NCBI RefSeq assembly: GCF_002968285.2 | Contig: NZ_CP134400.1 | Coordinates: forward strand, 3,968,001-4,032,000 | DNA from: Mycobacterium sp. ITM-2016-00318 | GTDB taxonomy: Bacteria; Actinomycetota; Actinomycetes; Mycobacteriales; Mycobacteriaceae | Length of the DNA: 64,000 nucleotides | Direction: 5' to 3' | Shown: positions 16,856-25,951 of the stretch, piece after piece | Layout: each line of letters opens with the position of its first letter | Position numbering within the stretch: the first letter of the stretch is position 1 | The notes under the pieces: model-generated | Database searches by the model: none | The model's input: only the letters and a program-made list of their open reading frames with translations | What the model was told of the DNA's origin: nothing | Position numbers and translations under genes: made by a program

Positions 16856-18178
16856 ATGGTTGCAGTCACCTCCCCTCCAGCGCCGCCAACCACGGTCGAT
16901 GTGCCGGATACGGCCGTCACCGCCCCGAGACCGGCCCGACACATCGGCGTGGTCCCGACGGCGTCGATGATCACCGGCGCCGCGATCGCGGTGGTGTGGC
17001 TGTGGATCCCGTTGACGATTCTTGTCGTCGGCATCTCGTCCATCCCGTCCGTCGTCGGCTTCGCGATCGCCGTCGTCGTGTTCGTCTACCTGATGCGCGG
17101 GGTGGAGTGGCTGGAACGGCTTCGCAGTGAAGCCGTGTTCGGCATGGGGATCTCCGTCCCGCACCGCAACATGTCGCACTACACCGGTTTTCAGCGGTGG
17201 CTACTCCAACTGTGGTTGGACGTCAGCAGCGCCAGGTTCTGGAAGGGGGCCGGGCACCACCTTCTGCGGGCAATCTACGACGCCGCGGCGACCGGTCTCG
17301 CGTTCGCGCTGATGGTCTTCGCGTTCATCGGACCTGCCGCGGCGATCGCGGTCCGGCAGAGTGACGACGACGCCGGGCTGACGTTCCTCTCGCCGCCGCT
17401 CGCCTTCGCGCTCGCGGTGATCGCACTGCTCGCGGCGGCGGCGATCCTGGTGCTCGCGCCCGCGCTGGACGCCGCCATTGACCGATGGCTGCTTTCGCCG
17501 TCTCCGACGGCAGCGCTGAAATTCCAGGTCAGCGCCCTATCCCAGGCACGCCAGGGCGCGGTGTCGTCCGCGCAGACCGAGCGGCACCGGATCGAGCGGG
17601 ATCTGCATGACAGCGTGCAGCCGCGGCTGGTGTCGCTGGCGATGACCATCGGTCTCGCGCAGACCAAGCTCGACGGCGATCTGCCGCAGGCCAAGAAGCT
17701 GATCGCCGAAGCGCACGAGGACGCCAAGAGCGCACTCGTCGAGCTTCGCAACGTGGTGCGGGGCATCGCACCCACCATCCTCGCCGACCGCGGACTCGAC
17801 GCCGCCCTGTCATCGGTGGTCCAGCGAGCCGAAACCCTCGGCGTGCCGGCCACTCTCGATATTCACCTGCCGCACCGGCTGCCCGATGAGACGGAGTCGG
17901 TCGCCTACTTCGTCGTCGCCGAGGCGCTGACGAACGTCGCCAAGCACGCGCAGGCCACACAGGCCATCGTCACCGTGCGACTCGACGAGGCCGCCGGCCA
18001 GTTGCACGTCTCGGTGTTCGACAACGGCCGAGGCGGCGCGGCGATCGCGACGAACGAGGACGCAACCGGCCTGCGCGGGCTCGAGGAGCGGGTGCGGGCA
18101 GCCGGCGGCAGCTTCTCCGTCGCCAGCCCCGCGACCGGTCCCACCATCGTGACGGCGGTTCTGCCATGCGCATCGTGA
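16856..18178 (+). CDS. Sensor histidine kinase (NarL-type, HisKA_3)
   Basis: A membrane histidine kinase of 440 residues. Residues about 40-220 form a sensor region with membrane segments and a conserved putative-sensor domain (EAVFGMGISVPHRNMSHYTG). The HisKA_3 box contains the phospho-accepting His in ERDLHDSVQPRLVSLAM, followed by a HATPase domain (VAEALTNVAKHAQA; DNGRGG; GLRGLEERV). The start is the ATG at 16856. Its 3' end overlaps the response-regulator gene by 13 bp, so the pair is co-expressed. The signal is unknown; the module continues into a DUF4097 gene. Confidence 0.93.
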   Translation: MVAVTSPPAPPTTVDVPDTAVTAPRPARHIGVVPTASMITGAAIAVVWLWIPLTILVVGISSIPSVVGFAIAVVVFVYLMRGVEWLERLRSEAVFGMGISVPHRNMSHYTGFQRWLLQLWLDVSSARFWKGAGHHLLRAIYDAAATGLAFALMVFAFIGPAAAIAVRQSDDDAGLTFLSPPLAFALAVIALLAAAAILVLAPALDAAIDRWLLSPSPTAALKFQVSALSQARQGAVSSAQTERHRIERDLHDSVQPRLVSLAMTIGLAQTKLDGDLPQAKKLIAEAHEDAKSALVELRNVVRGIAPTILADRGLDAALSSVVQRAETLGVPATLDIHLPHRLPDETESVAYFVVAEALTNVAKHAQATQAIVTVRLDEAAGQLHVSVFDNGRGGAAIATNEDATGLRGLEERVRAAGGSFSVASPATGPTIVTAVLPCAS

Positions 18179-18810
18179 TCGCCGAAGACTCCGCGCTGCT
18201 GCGCGCGGGCATCGAGCGCATCCTCACCGATGCCGGCCACGACGTCATCGCCGGTGTGCCCGACGCGACCAATCTTCTTCGGCTGGTCAACGACAGCAGG
18301 CCGGATCTGGCTATCGTGGACGTGCGGATGCCGCCGATATTCACCGACGAAGGCATCCGCGCCGCCGCGCTGTTGCGCAGCCAGAACCCCGAATCCCCGG
18401 TGTTGGTGCTCTCGCACTACGTCGAGGAGCGCTATGCCGCTGACTTGATCGCTTCCGACACAAAGGGATTCGGCTATCTGCTGAAGGATCGCGTGGCCGA
18501 CGTGCCCGCCTTCCTCGACGCGGTCGCCGTCGTCGGCGGCGGTGGCACCGTCCTCGATCCCGAGGTGGTGTCACAGATCCTGGTGCGTTCCCATCGACGG
18601 GCGGTACTCGACCAGCTCACGCCACGCGAACACGAGGTGCTGCAGCTGATGGCGGAGGGTAAGACCAACTCCGCGATCGCCGCTGCCCTGCACATGTCGA
18701 CGGGCTCCGCTGAGAAACACATCGCCTCGATTTTCACCAAGTTGGATCTCGCCCCCGACGAAAGCGAGAACCGCCGAGTGCTCGCGGTTCTGCGCTACCT
18801 CGAATCCTGA
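18166..18810 (+). CDS. LuxR/NarL-family response regulator
   Basis: A DNA-binding response regulator of 214 residues. The receiver domain has the acidic pair ED near residue 7, the phospho-acceptor Asp in LAIVDVRMPP and the Lys in YLLKDRV. The C-terminal LuxR helix-turn-helix runs LTPREHEVLQLMAEGKTNSA and onward. It overlaps the upstream kinase gene and is followed 21 bp later by the DUF4097 gene, a likely target or partner. Confidence 0.95.
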   Translation: MRIVIAEDSALLRAGIERILTDAGHDVIAGVPDATNLLRLVNDSRPDLAIVDVRMPPIFTDEGIRAAALLRSQNPESPVLVLSHYVEERYAADLIASDTKGFGYLLKDRVADVPAFLDAVAVVGGGGTVLDPEVVSQILVRSHRRAVLDQLTPREHEVLQLMAEGKTNSAIAAALHMSTGSAEKHIASIFTKLDLAPDESENRRVLAVLRYLES

Positions 18811-18831
18811 TCCAGCAGAAAGGTTTTCACC

Positions 18832-19731
18832 GTGACGACCATCGCTCCTCCTCCTGCGCCGCCGGTCACCCCACAGCCCGCGTCACCGCCGCCGCTTTCC
18901 GCAGGCGGGCGCACGGCGATCAGGGTGCTGCTCATCGGCGCCGCCGCCGTGCTCGTGCTGGGCAGTCTCGGCACTCTTTCAGTCGCGGCGCTGGGGCTGT
19001 CGACGTTCCGTGTGATCACCGACAGCAAGAGTCTGCCGTCGGCGATGCGCTCGTTGGTCATCGACACAGGCCGGCTGCCGATGGCGGTCCGCATCACGAC
19101 CGACCGTGCTGCCACTGAACCCCGCGCCGATATGCGCATGATCAATTCGACACGGGCGGGAGAACATCCGCTCACCGTGACCGCTGACGGTGCAGACACC
19201 CGCATCGCCATCAGCGGCGAGCCCTCACCGTTCCTGCAGTGGGGGCGGGCCGGCGAGATCAAGGTGGTGCTCCCGCCCGAGCTTGCGCGCAGGCTCGCTG
19301 TCACCAGCCGCCAGGAGAACGGGGTGCTGATGGCCCAGGCCGACATCGACCAGTTGACCGCGCATACGGAGAACGGGGCGATACTGCTCAGCGGGTCGGC
19401 CCGCCGTGTCGAGGCGCACACCGACAACGGCGACGTGATCACGCGGTCCGCGATCGCGGTCACCGATTCGTTCAGCGCGACGACCGACAACGGCGACGTG
19501 GAAGTGGACTTCACGGATGCCGCGCCGCGGACAGTGGAGGCGACCTCCGACAACGGCGACATTCGGATCGGGCTGCCGCCGCGCGGGCCCTACCTGGTCA
19601 ACGCCAACACCGGGAACGAGCGGGGTTCGACGGTCGTGCGGGTTCCTCGAACGACGAACAGCGAAGCCGCGGCCGCGGTGATCACGGCGCGAACGGGAAA
19701 CGGCGACATCGTCGTCGACGATCTCCGCTAG
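18832..19731 (+). CDS. DUF4097-type beta-repeat membrane-anchored protein
   Basis: A protein of 299 residues. A Pro-rich cytoplasmic start is followed by one membrane segment (IRVLLIGAAAVLVLGSLGTL), then an outside domain built of short beta repeats with recurring TENGAI, TDNGDV, TDNGDV, SDNGDI and TGNGDI motifs. This is the DUF4097 (adhesin-like beta-solenoid) pattern. The GTG start has AGAAAGG upstream. It is transcribed with the kinase and regulator, as seen in other Actinobacteria, so it may be a sensor accessory or output of envelope stress signalling. Confidence 0.85.
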   Translation: MTTIAPPPAPPVTPQPASPPPLSAGGRTAIRVLLIGAAAVLVLGSLGTLSVAALGLSTFRVITDSKSLPSAMRSLVIDTGRLPMAVRITTDRAATEPRADMRMINSTRAGEHPLTVTADGADTRIAISGEPSPFLQWGRAGEIKVVLPPELARRLAVTSRQENGVLMAQADIDQLTAHTENGAILLSGSARRVEAHTDNGDVITRSAIAVTDSFSATTDNGDVEVDFTDAAPRTVEATSDNGDIRIGLPPRGPYLVNANTGNERGSTVVRVPRTTNSEAAAAVITARTGNGDIVVDDLR

Positions 19732-19752
19732 GTGATTTCGGCGCGTTACCCG

Positions 19753-20775
19753 CTAGGTGAGCGATCCCATGAGCTCGGCCACCGAACCGGTCCGGATCGA
19801 TTTGAAGCCGGTTCCGGCCCACACGTTGGTGGCGTGCGGATCACCTGCGCGCACCGACCCGGCGCGCAACGGCCCGGTGAGGTAGTGGATCTCTGGATAG
19901 CCGAACGGCGCCTGTGCTTCGTGGTCATCGATGAAGCGGTTGCGGAGCCCGCGGGCGTAGCGGCCGGAGAAGGATCTGGTCACAGCGGTTTCGGTGAATT
20001 GCGAATCCTGCAGAGCCTTGCGATGCACCCGGCTGCTACCTGCCTCCTCGGCGAGCAGGAAGGCGGTACCCAGTTGCGCGGCGACCGCACCTGCGTCGAT
20101 GACCGCGCTGACGTCCTCGGCGCTAATCAGGCCACCGGCTGCGATGACGGGCCCGCCGAACCGCCCGATGACGGCGGCGAGCAGGTCGTTCAACGGCTGC
20201 GGATTCGGTTCGGCCACCGGGTCGAAGGTGCCGCGGTGCCCGCCCGCTGCCGGGCCCTGCACCGCGATCGCATCCACCCCGCAGTCGATCGCGGCCTCCG
20301 CTTCACCGACTGACGTCACGGTGCCGACCGTGGCGATGCCCGCCTCACGCAGGCGCCTGCATTCCTCGCCGCTCGGCAGCCCGAACGTGAACGAGGCCAC
20401 CTCGGGCCGAAGGTCGAGCAGCACCTCCACCTTGGCCGCCCAGTCGTCGTCGGTGTACACCGGATCGCCCAGCGTGACCCCGTATCGCTCGGCATCCGGT
20501 GCCAGCGCCGCGGCGTACGCTTCGATCGCTTCAGACGTGGCCGCGCTGGGTTGCGGCACGAACAGGTTGATTCCGAGCGGTCCCGTCGTCAGATCGCGCG
20601 CGGCGACGACCCGTTCTGCGAGCGCATCGGCGCTCAGGTAGCCGGCCGCGACGAAGCCGAGTCCTCCAGCGTTGCCAGCGGCGGCGGCCAGTTCGGGCGT
20701 CGACGGGCCGCCCGCCATCGGTGCGACGATCACCGGGACCGCAAGGTCCCGAGTGTCAAAGCGGTTCGACATCAT
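19753..20775 (-). CDS. Nitronate monooxygenase (class I-like)
   Basis: An FMN-dependent TIM-barrel enzyme of 340 residues that oxidises alkyl nitronates. Family motifs are VIVAPMAGGPSTPELAAA near the start, IAVQGPAAGGHRG, the phosphate-binding region GGPVIAAGGLISAEDV and AQLGTAFLLAEEAG. It looks complete. Its stop lies 22 bp from the convergent DUF4097 gene; in that gap CGCTAGGTGA occurs twice. Confidence 0.93.
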   Translation of the reverse strand: MMSNRFDTRDLAVPVIVAPMAGGPSTPELAAAAGNAGGLGFVAAGYLSADALAERVVAARDLTTGPLGINLFVPQPSAATSEAIEAYAAALAPDAERYGVTLGDPVYTDDDWAAKVEVLLDLRPEVASFTFGLPSGEECRRLREAGIATVGTVTSVGEAEAAIDCGVDAIAVQGPAAGGHRGTFDPVAEPNPQPLNDLLAAVIGRFGGPVIAAGGLISAEDVSAVIDAGAVAAQLGTAFLLAEEAGSSRVHRKALQDSQFTETAVTRSFSGRYARGLRNRFIDDHEAQAPFGYPEIHYLTGPLRAGSVRAGDPHATNVWAGTGFKSIRTGSVAELMGSLT

Positions 20776-20825
20776 CGCCTCCGATCATTCGAGGGATCAT
20801 TCGTATCACGCCGAACTGCCGCCGG

Positions 20826-21224
20826 TCAGGAGACGACCGCCTGGCCGAACTGCAGGACATCTTGCGGTTCTCTGCCCAGATTCGGAAACACGGTATGCCG
20901 CACCAACCTTCCCTCCAACGACAATCCCGCCCGTGACAGCACCCGCGCCGACCGCGTGTTGTCGACATGGCAAATCGCTGATAGCCGGCGCACCATCGGA
21001 TCGCTCGTCATTTCGGCGAGCAGCAGGTCTACCACCTCGGCGATCAGCCGCTGCCCCCCACCGGCGGGCCAGTACATAGCCGAACTCCGGCGCGTCTCCT
21101 CGACGTCGGGATGCAGAGTCCAGGTGACGTAGCGCGTGACCTCGGGGTCCGAGGCGACGGAGGCGAACAATTCCTCGGCGTCGTCTAGCCGCGGCGCGCG
21201 CAGTGTCACTCGCGGTCCCTCCAT
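20826..21224 (-). pseudogene. GNAT-family acetyltransferase with internal deletion
   Basis: The start (PRVTLRAPRLDDAEELFASV) and end (ICHVDNTRSARVLSRAGLSL) are those of a RimJ-like N-acetyltransferase, usually about 170-180 residues, but only 132 codons remain. Around nt 21080-21100 the frame passes from VEETRR into nonsense (SSAMYWPAGGG). The alternative frame there reads EFGYVLARRW, the expected strand before the acetyl-CoA loop, and the original frame resumes at GQRLIAEVV. This fits a deletion of about 40 codons plus a compensating small indel in the GGTGGGGGG run. The acetyl-CoA site is damaged, so it is probably inactive. Confidence 0.75.
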
Positions 21225-21297
21225 GACTCCGACGTCGAAAATGACGCCGATCTTCCATGAGGCCGTGGATCGAACGAAAGTGGTTTACTGGCAATAC

Positions 21298-21687
21298 ATG
21301 AGCGTCAAGTTGAACCACACCATCGTCGCCGCGAAGAACAAGAAGCAGTCGGCGACCTTTCTCACCGAGCTGTTCGACCTTCCCGATGCGCAGCCCTTCG
21401 GCCACTTTCTCGTGGTGAACGTCGCCAACGACGTCAGCCTCGACTACGCCGAGGTGTCCGACGGCGAGGAGATCCGCCCACAGCATTACGCGTTCCTGGT
21501 GTCGGAGGACGAGTTCGACTCGATCTACCGCAAGATCAGCCGCCGCGGCATCGAGCACTGGGCCGACCCACGAGGGAGCAGACCCGGCGAGATCAACCAC
21601 AACGACGGCGGCCGCGGCGTCTACTTCCGGGACCCTGCAGGCCACTACCTGGAGATCATCACCCGCCCGTACGGGTCGGGCGGCTGA
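21298..21687 (+). CDS. VOC-family (glyoxalase-like) protein
   Basis: A protein of 129 residues: LNHTIVAAKNKKQSATFLTE opens the first VOC module, HYAFLV the second, and the end GRGVYFRDPAGHYLEIITRP is a classic VOC C-terminus with a metal-binding Glu. Metal ligand candidates are the His in LNHT, the His in QHYAF and the Glu in YLEII. The start is set at MSVKLNH. The gene overlaps the convergent MDMPI-like gene by 29 bp. Confidence 0.9.
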   Translation: MSVKLNHTIVAAKNKKQSATFLTELFDLPDAQPFGHFLVVNVANDVSLDYAEVSDGEEIRPQHYAFLVSEDEFDSIYRKISRRGIEHWADPRGSRPGEINHNDGGRGVYFRDPAGHYLEIITRPYGSGG

Positions 21688-22315
21688 GCCTGGACTCGAG
21701 GACAACAACCCCCTCGCCCCGTAGCCGTTCCAGCATGTGTGGCCGACTGCCCAGGACGGATACCAGCTCCGCGGCGCGACCTTCCACGACGGGTCCGTGC
21801 TCGCCATGACGCCAGGCGGCATCTGTCGTTCGTAACCGCAGACCCCTCGCGTTACCAAAGGCCGGTACGAACGGATTGGGCACACTCACTTGGGTATTGA
21901 GAACCGCGATAAGGGCGTCGTGCGCGATGTCGGGATTCCGGCCCAGCGCGAAGATGATATCGAGCTCGTGAGTGACGTGATCGCCGAGAAACAACCGCGA
22001 CGGAAAGTAGCGGCCGAGACCCCTTGGGCGTCGGCTCAGCCGCTCGAAATCATCGAGCAGGTCGGCCGCCGACCGGCGAGCGGCCATCGCTATCGCCATC
22101 TCGGCGTTCGCATTGTCGAATATGCCTCGATGGTGCACAAGGGCGGCGGCCATGTTTCCCGGCGCTGCGCTCAGACCGACCACCAGATGAGCGAGCACCT
22201 CCTGGTTGGTCCAGGCGTCACACAGGCTCGGACGGGTCCAGTCGTCGGCGCTGAGAACGCGCGCGTGCGCGCAGAACCTCTCGTCGTTGTATCGAAGCAG
22301 CTCACGCACCGACAT
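21659..22315 (-). CDS. Maleylpyruvate-isomerase-family (DinB-like) protein
   Basis: A protein of 218 residues with the DinB/MDMPI N-terminal fold: RELLRYNDERFCAHARVLSA, then WTNQEVLAHLVVGL with the usual metal-binding His, and a second His in LGDHVTHELDI. Members in mycobacteria are mostly thiol-dependent enzymes of unknown substrate. The ATG at 22315 overlaps the upstream hydrolase gene by 14 bp, so the two form an operon. The open frame continues upstream only as an antisense shadow. Confidence 0.82.
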   Translation of the reverse strand: MSVRELLRYNDERFCAHARVLSADDWTRPSLCDAWTNQEVLAHLVVGLSAAPGNMAAALVHHRGIFDNANAEMAIAMAARRSAADLLDDFERLSRRPRGLGRYFPSRLFLGDHVTHELDIIFALGRNPDIAHDALIAVLNTQVSVPNPFVPAFGNARGLRLRTTDAAWRHGEHGPVVEGRAAELVSVLGSRPHMLERLRGEGVVVLESRLSRPTRTGG

Positions 22316-23204
22316 CGAGATGCTCCCGCAGGAAGGCGGTCTGATCGGCGAGGACCTGCTCGACCAGCGGCGGATGATAGATCTCGAAATGGTCGGAGTC
22401 GTAGTGACGCGCGATGCCGCGGGGTGCCCTGCGCGCCGTCTCCTCAACGTATTTCGGGTCGATGAGCGTCTCACGGTCGCAGACGCAGACCAGTAGCGGC
22501 GCGGTGATCGTGGCCGCGTGCCGCAGCGCTGACGCGACGACGAGACCGAGGACGTCGGCGGCGGCAACCCTGTTCTCGAAGTGACCGCCGGCAGGCACAG
22601 TCGAATTCCAGCCCTGCTGGGCGCCGGCGATCGTCACCATCGCCGTACTTCCCGGCGGCCCGACTATCGGCACATACCAACGGCCCCGACGCGCCAGGGC
22701 CCGTGCCGCGTCAACGGCGATGTGCGGTGTGAGGCGCAGCGCGGGTGCAACGCCGAGCCTGCGTACGGCCGCGGGCCCGTGGACCATCGGACATTGGACG
22801 ATCGCAGCCGCGACATCGTCGCGCTTCGCCGCGACGCGCAGCACGCTCATCCCACCGAGACTGGTTCCCCACAGGGCTACGCGTGCTTTGTCGATCACCG
22901 GGTGAGCTCCGATGAAATCCAGCGCGGCGTCCACATCGTCACGTTGAGCCCGCAACGAAATATGTTGGCGTGGTCTGCCATCCGACTCGCCGGTGTTGCG
23001 GTAGTCGAACGCCAGCGTCGCAATGCCGGATGCGGCGAAGCGCTGCTCGTACTGCGCGAGCATCATCTCATGTGTTGCTCCGAAACCGTGCACGAGCACG
23101 ACGGCCGAGTGCGGTGCGTCGCCCGGCGGCAACGTCAGCCAGGCGGCGCATCTGGTGCCGCTGGACGAAAAATCGACGCGTTGGGTGGGAATGGTGGCAG
23201 GCAT
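22302..23204 (-). CDS. Alpha/beta hydrolase
   Basis: A hydrolase of 300 residues. The oxyanion region is VVLVHGFGATHEMM, the nucleophile elbow is GTSLGG, and the late DSDHFEIYHPP holds the catalytic His; an Asp is expected in CVCDRETLIDP. The start is fixed by AAGGAG seven bases before the ATG at 23204. It is transcribed divergently from the TetR gene across a strong palindromic operator, so the substrate is probably linked to the TetR ligand. It is followed by the MDMPI-like gene. Confidence 0.9.
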   Translation of the reverse strand: MPATIPTQRVDFSSSGTRCAAWLTLPPGDAPHSAVVLVHGFGATHEMMLAQYEQRFAASGIATLAFDYRNTGESDGRPRQHISLRAQRDDVDAALDFIGAHPVIDKARVALWGTSLGGMSVLRVAAKRDDVAAAIVQCPMVHGPAAVRRLGVAPALRLTPHIAVDAARALARRGRWYVPIVGPPGSTAMVTIAGAQQGWNSTVPAGGHFENRVAAADVLGLVVASALRHAATITAPLLVCVCDRETLIDPKYVEETARRAPRGIARHYDSDHFEIYHPPLVEQVLADQTAFLREHLDVGA

Positions 23205-23218
23205 GTCGAACTCCTTAT

Positions 23219-23265
23219 AAGTACGGTGTACGTATCGCTTACACTCCTTCACGTACGCTGTACTT
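23219..23265. promoter_or_regulatory. TetR operator pair between hydrolase and regulator genes
   Basis: AAGTACGGTGTACGT (23219-23233) and ACGTACGCTGTACTT (23251-23265) are inverted copies of one 15-bp box, with two mismatches. Each box is itself GTAC-n3-GTAC. The sites lie in the 76-bp gap between divergent genes and should be bound by the adjacent TetR protein to repress both. Confidence 0.85.
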
Positions 23266-23280
23266 GTCAAGAGGAGCGAG

Positions 23281-23898
23281 ATGCGGGCACGATTCACCAC
23301 CGATGAGATCGCCGCTGCGGCGCTACGGATCGTCGACACCTCGGGAGTGGCGGCACTGAGCATGCGGTCGCTGGCGGCGACGCTCGGAACAGGGCCGATG
23401 ACGCTCTACAACTACGTCGCGGACAAGGAGGGCCTCGAAGAACTCGTCGTTGCAGCGATCGTTGCCGAGGTGAGCCTGCCTGCGGCGACAGCCGATTGGC
23501 AGCACGACGCGCACGCCGTCGCCACCGCGATGTGGCGGGGCATCCGCGCCCATCCGGCGGCGATTCCCCTGGTGTTGACGCGCCGAATGGCCTCATCGAC
23601 CGGCTTCGGGGCGGCCGACGCGCTCATCTCGGCGTTGGACAGGGCCGACCTGGCCGATCAAGATCGCCTGGCGGCATTCCACTCACTGCTGGCCCTGGTG
23701 ACCGGCTCGGCGCAGGCCGATCTCGCGGGACCGTTGGTCGCTGCCCGCATCGGGTCGGTGGCGGGCGCGGACTACCCCAATGTGGAGGCGTTGTCGAAGG
23801 TCGCGGTGGAGTCAACCGCCGAGGACGACTTCGACCGTGGACTGCGAATGTTGCTCGACGGCATCGCATCTCGACGACGAACGCGCCGCCGTGGCTAG
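23281..23898 (+). CDS. TetR-family transcriptional regulator
   Basis: A repressor of 205 residues. The N-terminal helix-turn-helix spans about residues 5-50 ([36 protein letters not shown]), and a larger ligand-binding domain follows. The start is fixed by GAGGAG just before the ATG. It is divergent from the hydrolase operon and probably controls it and itself through the palindromes at 23219-23265. The ligand is unknown. The 3' end overlaps the Rrf2 gene stop by 4 bp. Confidence 0.94.
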   Translation: MRARFTTDEIAAAALRIVDTSGVAALSMRSLAATLGTGPMTLYNYVADKEGLEELVVAAIVAEVSLPAATADWQHDAHAVATAMWRGIRAHPAAIPLVLTRRMASSTGFGAADALISALDRADLADQDRLAAFHSLLALVTGSAQADLAGPLVAARIGSVAGADYPNVEALSKVAVESTAEDDFDRGLRMLLDGIASRRRTRRRG

Positions 23899-24404
23899 CG
23901 GACGGTGCGCGGTTTGATGTCGCCGGCCTTGCGGCTCCGGTGGCCACGGTCCTTCTCCTGACCGCGGTAGTCGTCGGCGAAGGTCGCCACATGAGGCGGA
24001 AGCGCGCTGTTCGCCACGTCGGCCAGGCTGGTTTCCTCCAGCACCGATCGCATGCTCGCCCGCAGCGCCCGCCAGACATCGGTCAGGGACGCCGTCGGCC
24101 CGGAGTACGGCAGGTCGCCGAGACCGATGTCGCGCACGCTGGCCAGCGGGCCGTCGATGCACCGCAAGACGTCGGCGATGCTGATCTCGGCCGCGGGCCG
24201 GGCCAGTTCATAGCCGCCCTCACGGCCGCGGCGGCTGCGCACCAGGCGGTCGGTGCGCAGGTCAGACAGGATGTCGACCAGAAACTGCGGTGGAATCGAC
24301 TGCGCCTTGGCCAGGTCGTCGGTCTTGACCACCGAACCCTCTTCGGCTGCGGCCAACTGGACCATCGCCCGGACGGCGTACTCCGCCTTGGCCGACATCC
24401 GCAT
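23895..24404 (-). CDS. Rrf2-family transcriptional regulator (Rv1287-like)
   Basis: A winged-helix regulator of 169 residues. The N-terminal helix-turn-helix [18 protein letters not shown] and the segment [15 protein letters not shown] are Rrf2 hallmarks. There is no CysX(n)Cys cluster for an Fe-S centre, so it is more like CymR (sulfur sensing) than IscR. In M. tuberculosis the equivalent gene follows cysD-cysN, and here it lies 3' of the cys operon with some genes between; control of sulfate assimilation is a reasonable inference. Confidence 0.93.
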   Translation of the reverse strand: MRMSAKAEYAVRAMVQLAAAEEGSVVKTDDLAKAQSIPPQFLVDILSDLRTDRLVRSRRGREGGYELARPAAEISIADVLRCIDGPLASVRDIGLGDLPYSGPTASLTDVWRALRASMRSVLEETSLADVANSALPPHVATFADDYRGQEKDRGHRSRKAGDIKPRTVR

Positions 24405-24464
24405 GAATTGAATTCTGCCATCGACAGGGGTGCAAACCGGGCACTAATGCACGACCATCAACGA

Positions 24465-25292
24465 ATGACCACCCGCGTCGCCTGCGCTCAAATACCGCTC
24501 TGCATCGGAGATGCCGCAGGAAGCCGCACGACCTGCAGCGCTGCCGTCGAATCGGCCGCCCGCGACGGCGCGCAGATCGTCGTATTACCCGAACTGGCGT
24601 CGTCGGGTTACGTCTTCGCCGACCGCGGCGAGCTGTCCTCGCTGGCTGAACACCGCGACGGACCTGCCATCTCGGAGTGGGCCGATCTGGCCCTGGCGTT
24701 CGGGCTCACCATCGTCGGCGGATTCCCCGAGGCAGCTGGCGACGCGATCTACAACAGCGCCGCCGTCGTCGATGGAAGCGGGCTGAGAGGCGTCTACCGC
24801 AAAGCTCACCTGTGGGACAGCGAGAACGCCGTATTCGACCGCGGCGACGATCTTCCCCTCGTGGTCGACACCGATCACGGGCGCGTTGGAGTCATGCTCT
24901 GTTACGACGTCGAGTTCCCGGAATGGGTTCGCGCCGTTGCTCTTTCGGGCGCTGACCTGTTATGCGCCCCGGTGAACTGGCCACTGCTGCCGCGGCCGGA
25001 GGGCGAGCGGCCGACCGAGATGGTGCGTGCGCTGGCAGGAGCGGGCATGAACCGGATGCCGATTGCGGTGTGCGACCGTGTCGGCACCGAACGCGGCCAG
25101 GACTGGATCGGTGGCAGCGTGATCACCGACGCAGACGGTTATCCGATCGCCATGGCCCAATTCGGAAAGGCGGATCTGGTCATCGCCGACGTCGACCTCG
25201 CGGCGTCGCGGACCAAGCGGATCAACAGCCACAACGACGTGCACGGCGACCGCCGCACGGACCTCTACCGCCGCACCGCGTTACTGGACTGA
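24465..25292 (+). CDS. Carbon-nitrogen hydrolase (nitrilase superfamily)
   Basis: A hydrolase of 275 residues with the superfamily triad: Glu in VVLPELASSGY, Lys in GVYRKAHLW and Cys in VMLCYDVEFPEW. It probably hydrolyses an amide; the substrate is unknown. The start is set at MTTRVACAQ; an ATG 18 bp earlier is also possible. The long frame upstream of it is antisense to the Rrf2 gene. It is divergent from the Rrf2 gene and overlaps the next gene tail-to-tail by 12 bp. Confidence 0.92.
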   Translation: MTTRVACAQIPLCIGDAAGSRTTCSAAVESAARDGAQIVVLPELASSGYVFADRGELSSLAEHRDGPAISEWADLALAFGLTIVGGFPEAAGDAIYNSAAVVDGSGLRGVYRKAHLWDSENAVFDRGDDLPLVVDTDHGRVGVMLCYDVEFPEWVRAVALSGADLLCAPVNWPLLPRPEGERPTEMVRALAGAGMNRMPIAVCDRVGTERGQDWIGGSVITDADGYPIAMAQFGKADLVIADVDLAASRTKRINSHNDVHGDRRTDLYRRTALLD

Positions 25293-25940
25293 CGGCGGCG
25301 CACCCGTCATCGCCCGCACCGACTCCGGCACCGGGATGCCGGACCGCAGGTCGGGTGCGGGAAGCGGCGCACCGTAGGCCACCGACATCGGCACGACGCC
25401 CGCCCAGGCGCCGCCCGCGATGTCCTCCTCGGGATCATCCGGCCAGCCGTCGCTGACCTTCAGCGACCAGTTGTCCGTCCCGATCGCCAGCCGCAGCGGC
25501 AACGTCGCCGCGAGTTCCTTGCGGGTGCTGGCCCGTAGCTCGGCGGTCCGGCCGGGAATGAACGCCTCGGTCAGCCGGTCCAAATAATGGCCCTTCTCGG
25601 TATCTCCTACCGGCTCGAACACCCCGAAGACAACGGCGCTGCGATAGCGGAACGAGGACTCGAAACCGCTGCGCGCCACGACGATCCCGTCCAAGCCTGT
25701 GACCGAGACGGCCGCCGACGCGCCCGCGGCAAGCGCACGCATCCACGGCGAGCCCGTCGAGCCGTGGATCACGAGTGCGTCATCCACCCTGGCGAAGCCG
25801 GTGGGGAAGATCACCGGGTGTCCTTCGCGGACGAGCGCCACGCTGGCAAGCGGTGTGCTGTCGAGGAGGTCGTCGAGCTGATTTCGCGAGGTGGTCTGTT
25901 TCTCGCTGAGCCTGCTGACCTTCGTCGATGGTGTCGTCAT
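25281..25940 (-). CDS. Pyridoxamine 5'-phosphate oxidase-fold flavin/heme protein
   Basis: A protein of 219 residues with the split-barrel fold: ASVALVREGHPVIFPTGFARVDDALVIHGSTG, then SSFRYRSAVVFGVFEPV. Such proteins in Actinobacteria bind FMN, F420 or heme; the cofactor cannot be told. The start is the ATG at 25940. The isochorismatase gene ends 11 bp upstream on the same strand, so they are probably co-transcribed. Confidence 0.85.
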   Translation of the reverse strand: MTTPSTKVSRLSEKQTTSRNQLDDLLDSTPLASVALVREGHPVIFPTGFARVDDALVIHGSTGSPWMRALAAGASAAVSVTGLDGIVVARSGFESSFRYRSAVVFGVFEPVGDTEKGHYLDRLTEAFIPGRTAELRASTRKELAATLPLRLAIGTDNWSLKVSDGWPDDPEEDIAGGAWAGVVPMSVAYGAPLPAPDLRSGIPVPESVRAMTGAPPSVQ

Positions 25941-25951
25941 CTCTGCTTCGC

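Noticed and set aside
23496..24464. Long upstream extension of the nitrilase frame
   Set aside because: This part is antisense to the TetR end and the Rrf2 gene; the family N-terminus begins at MTTRVACAQ.
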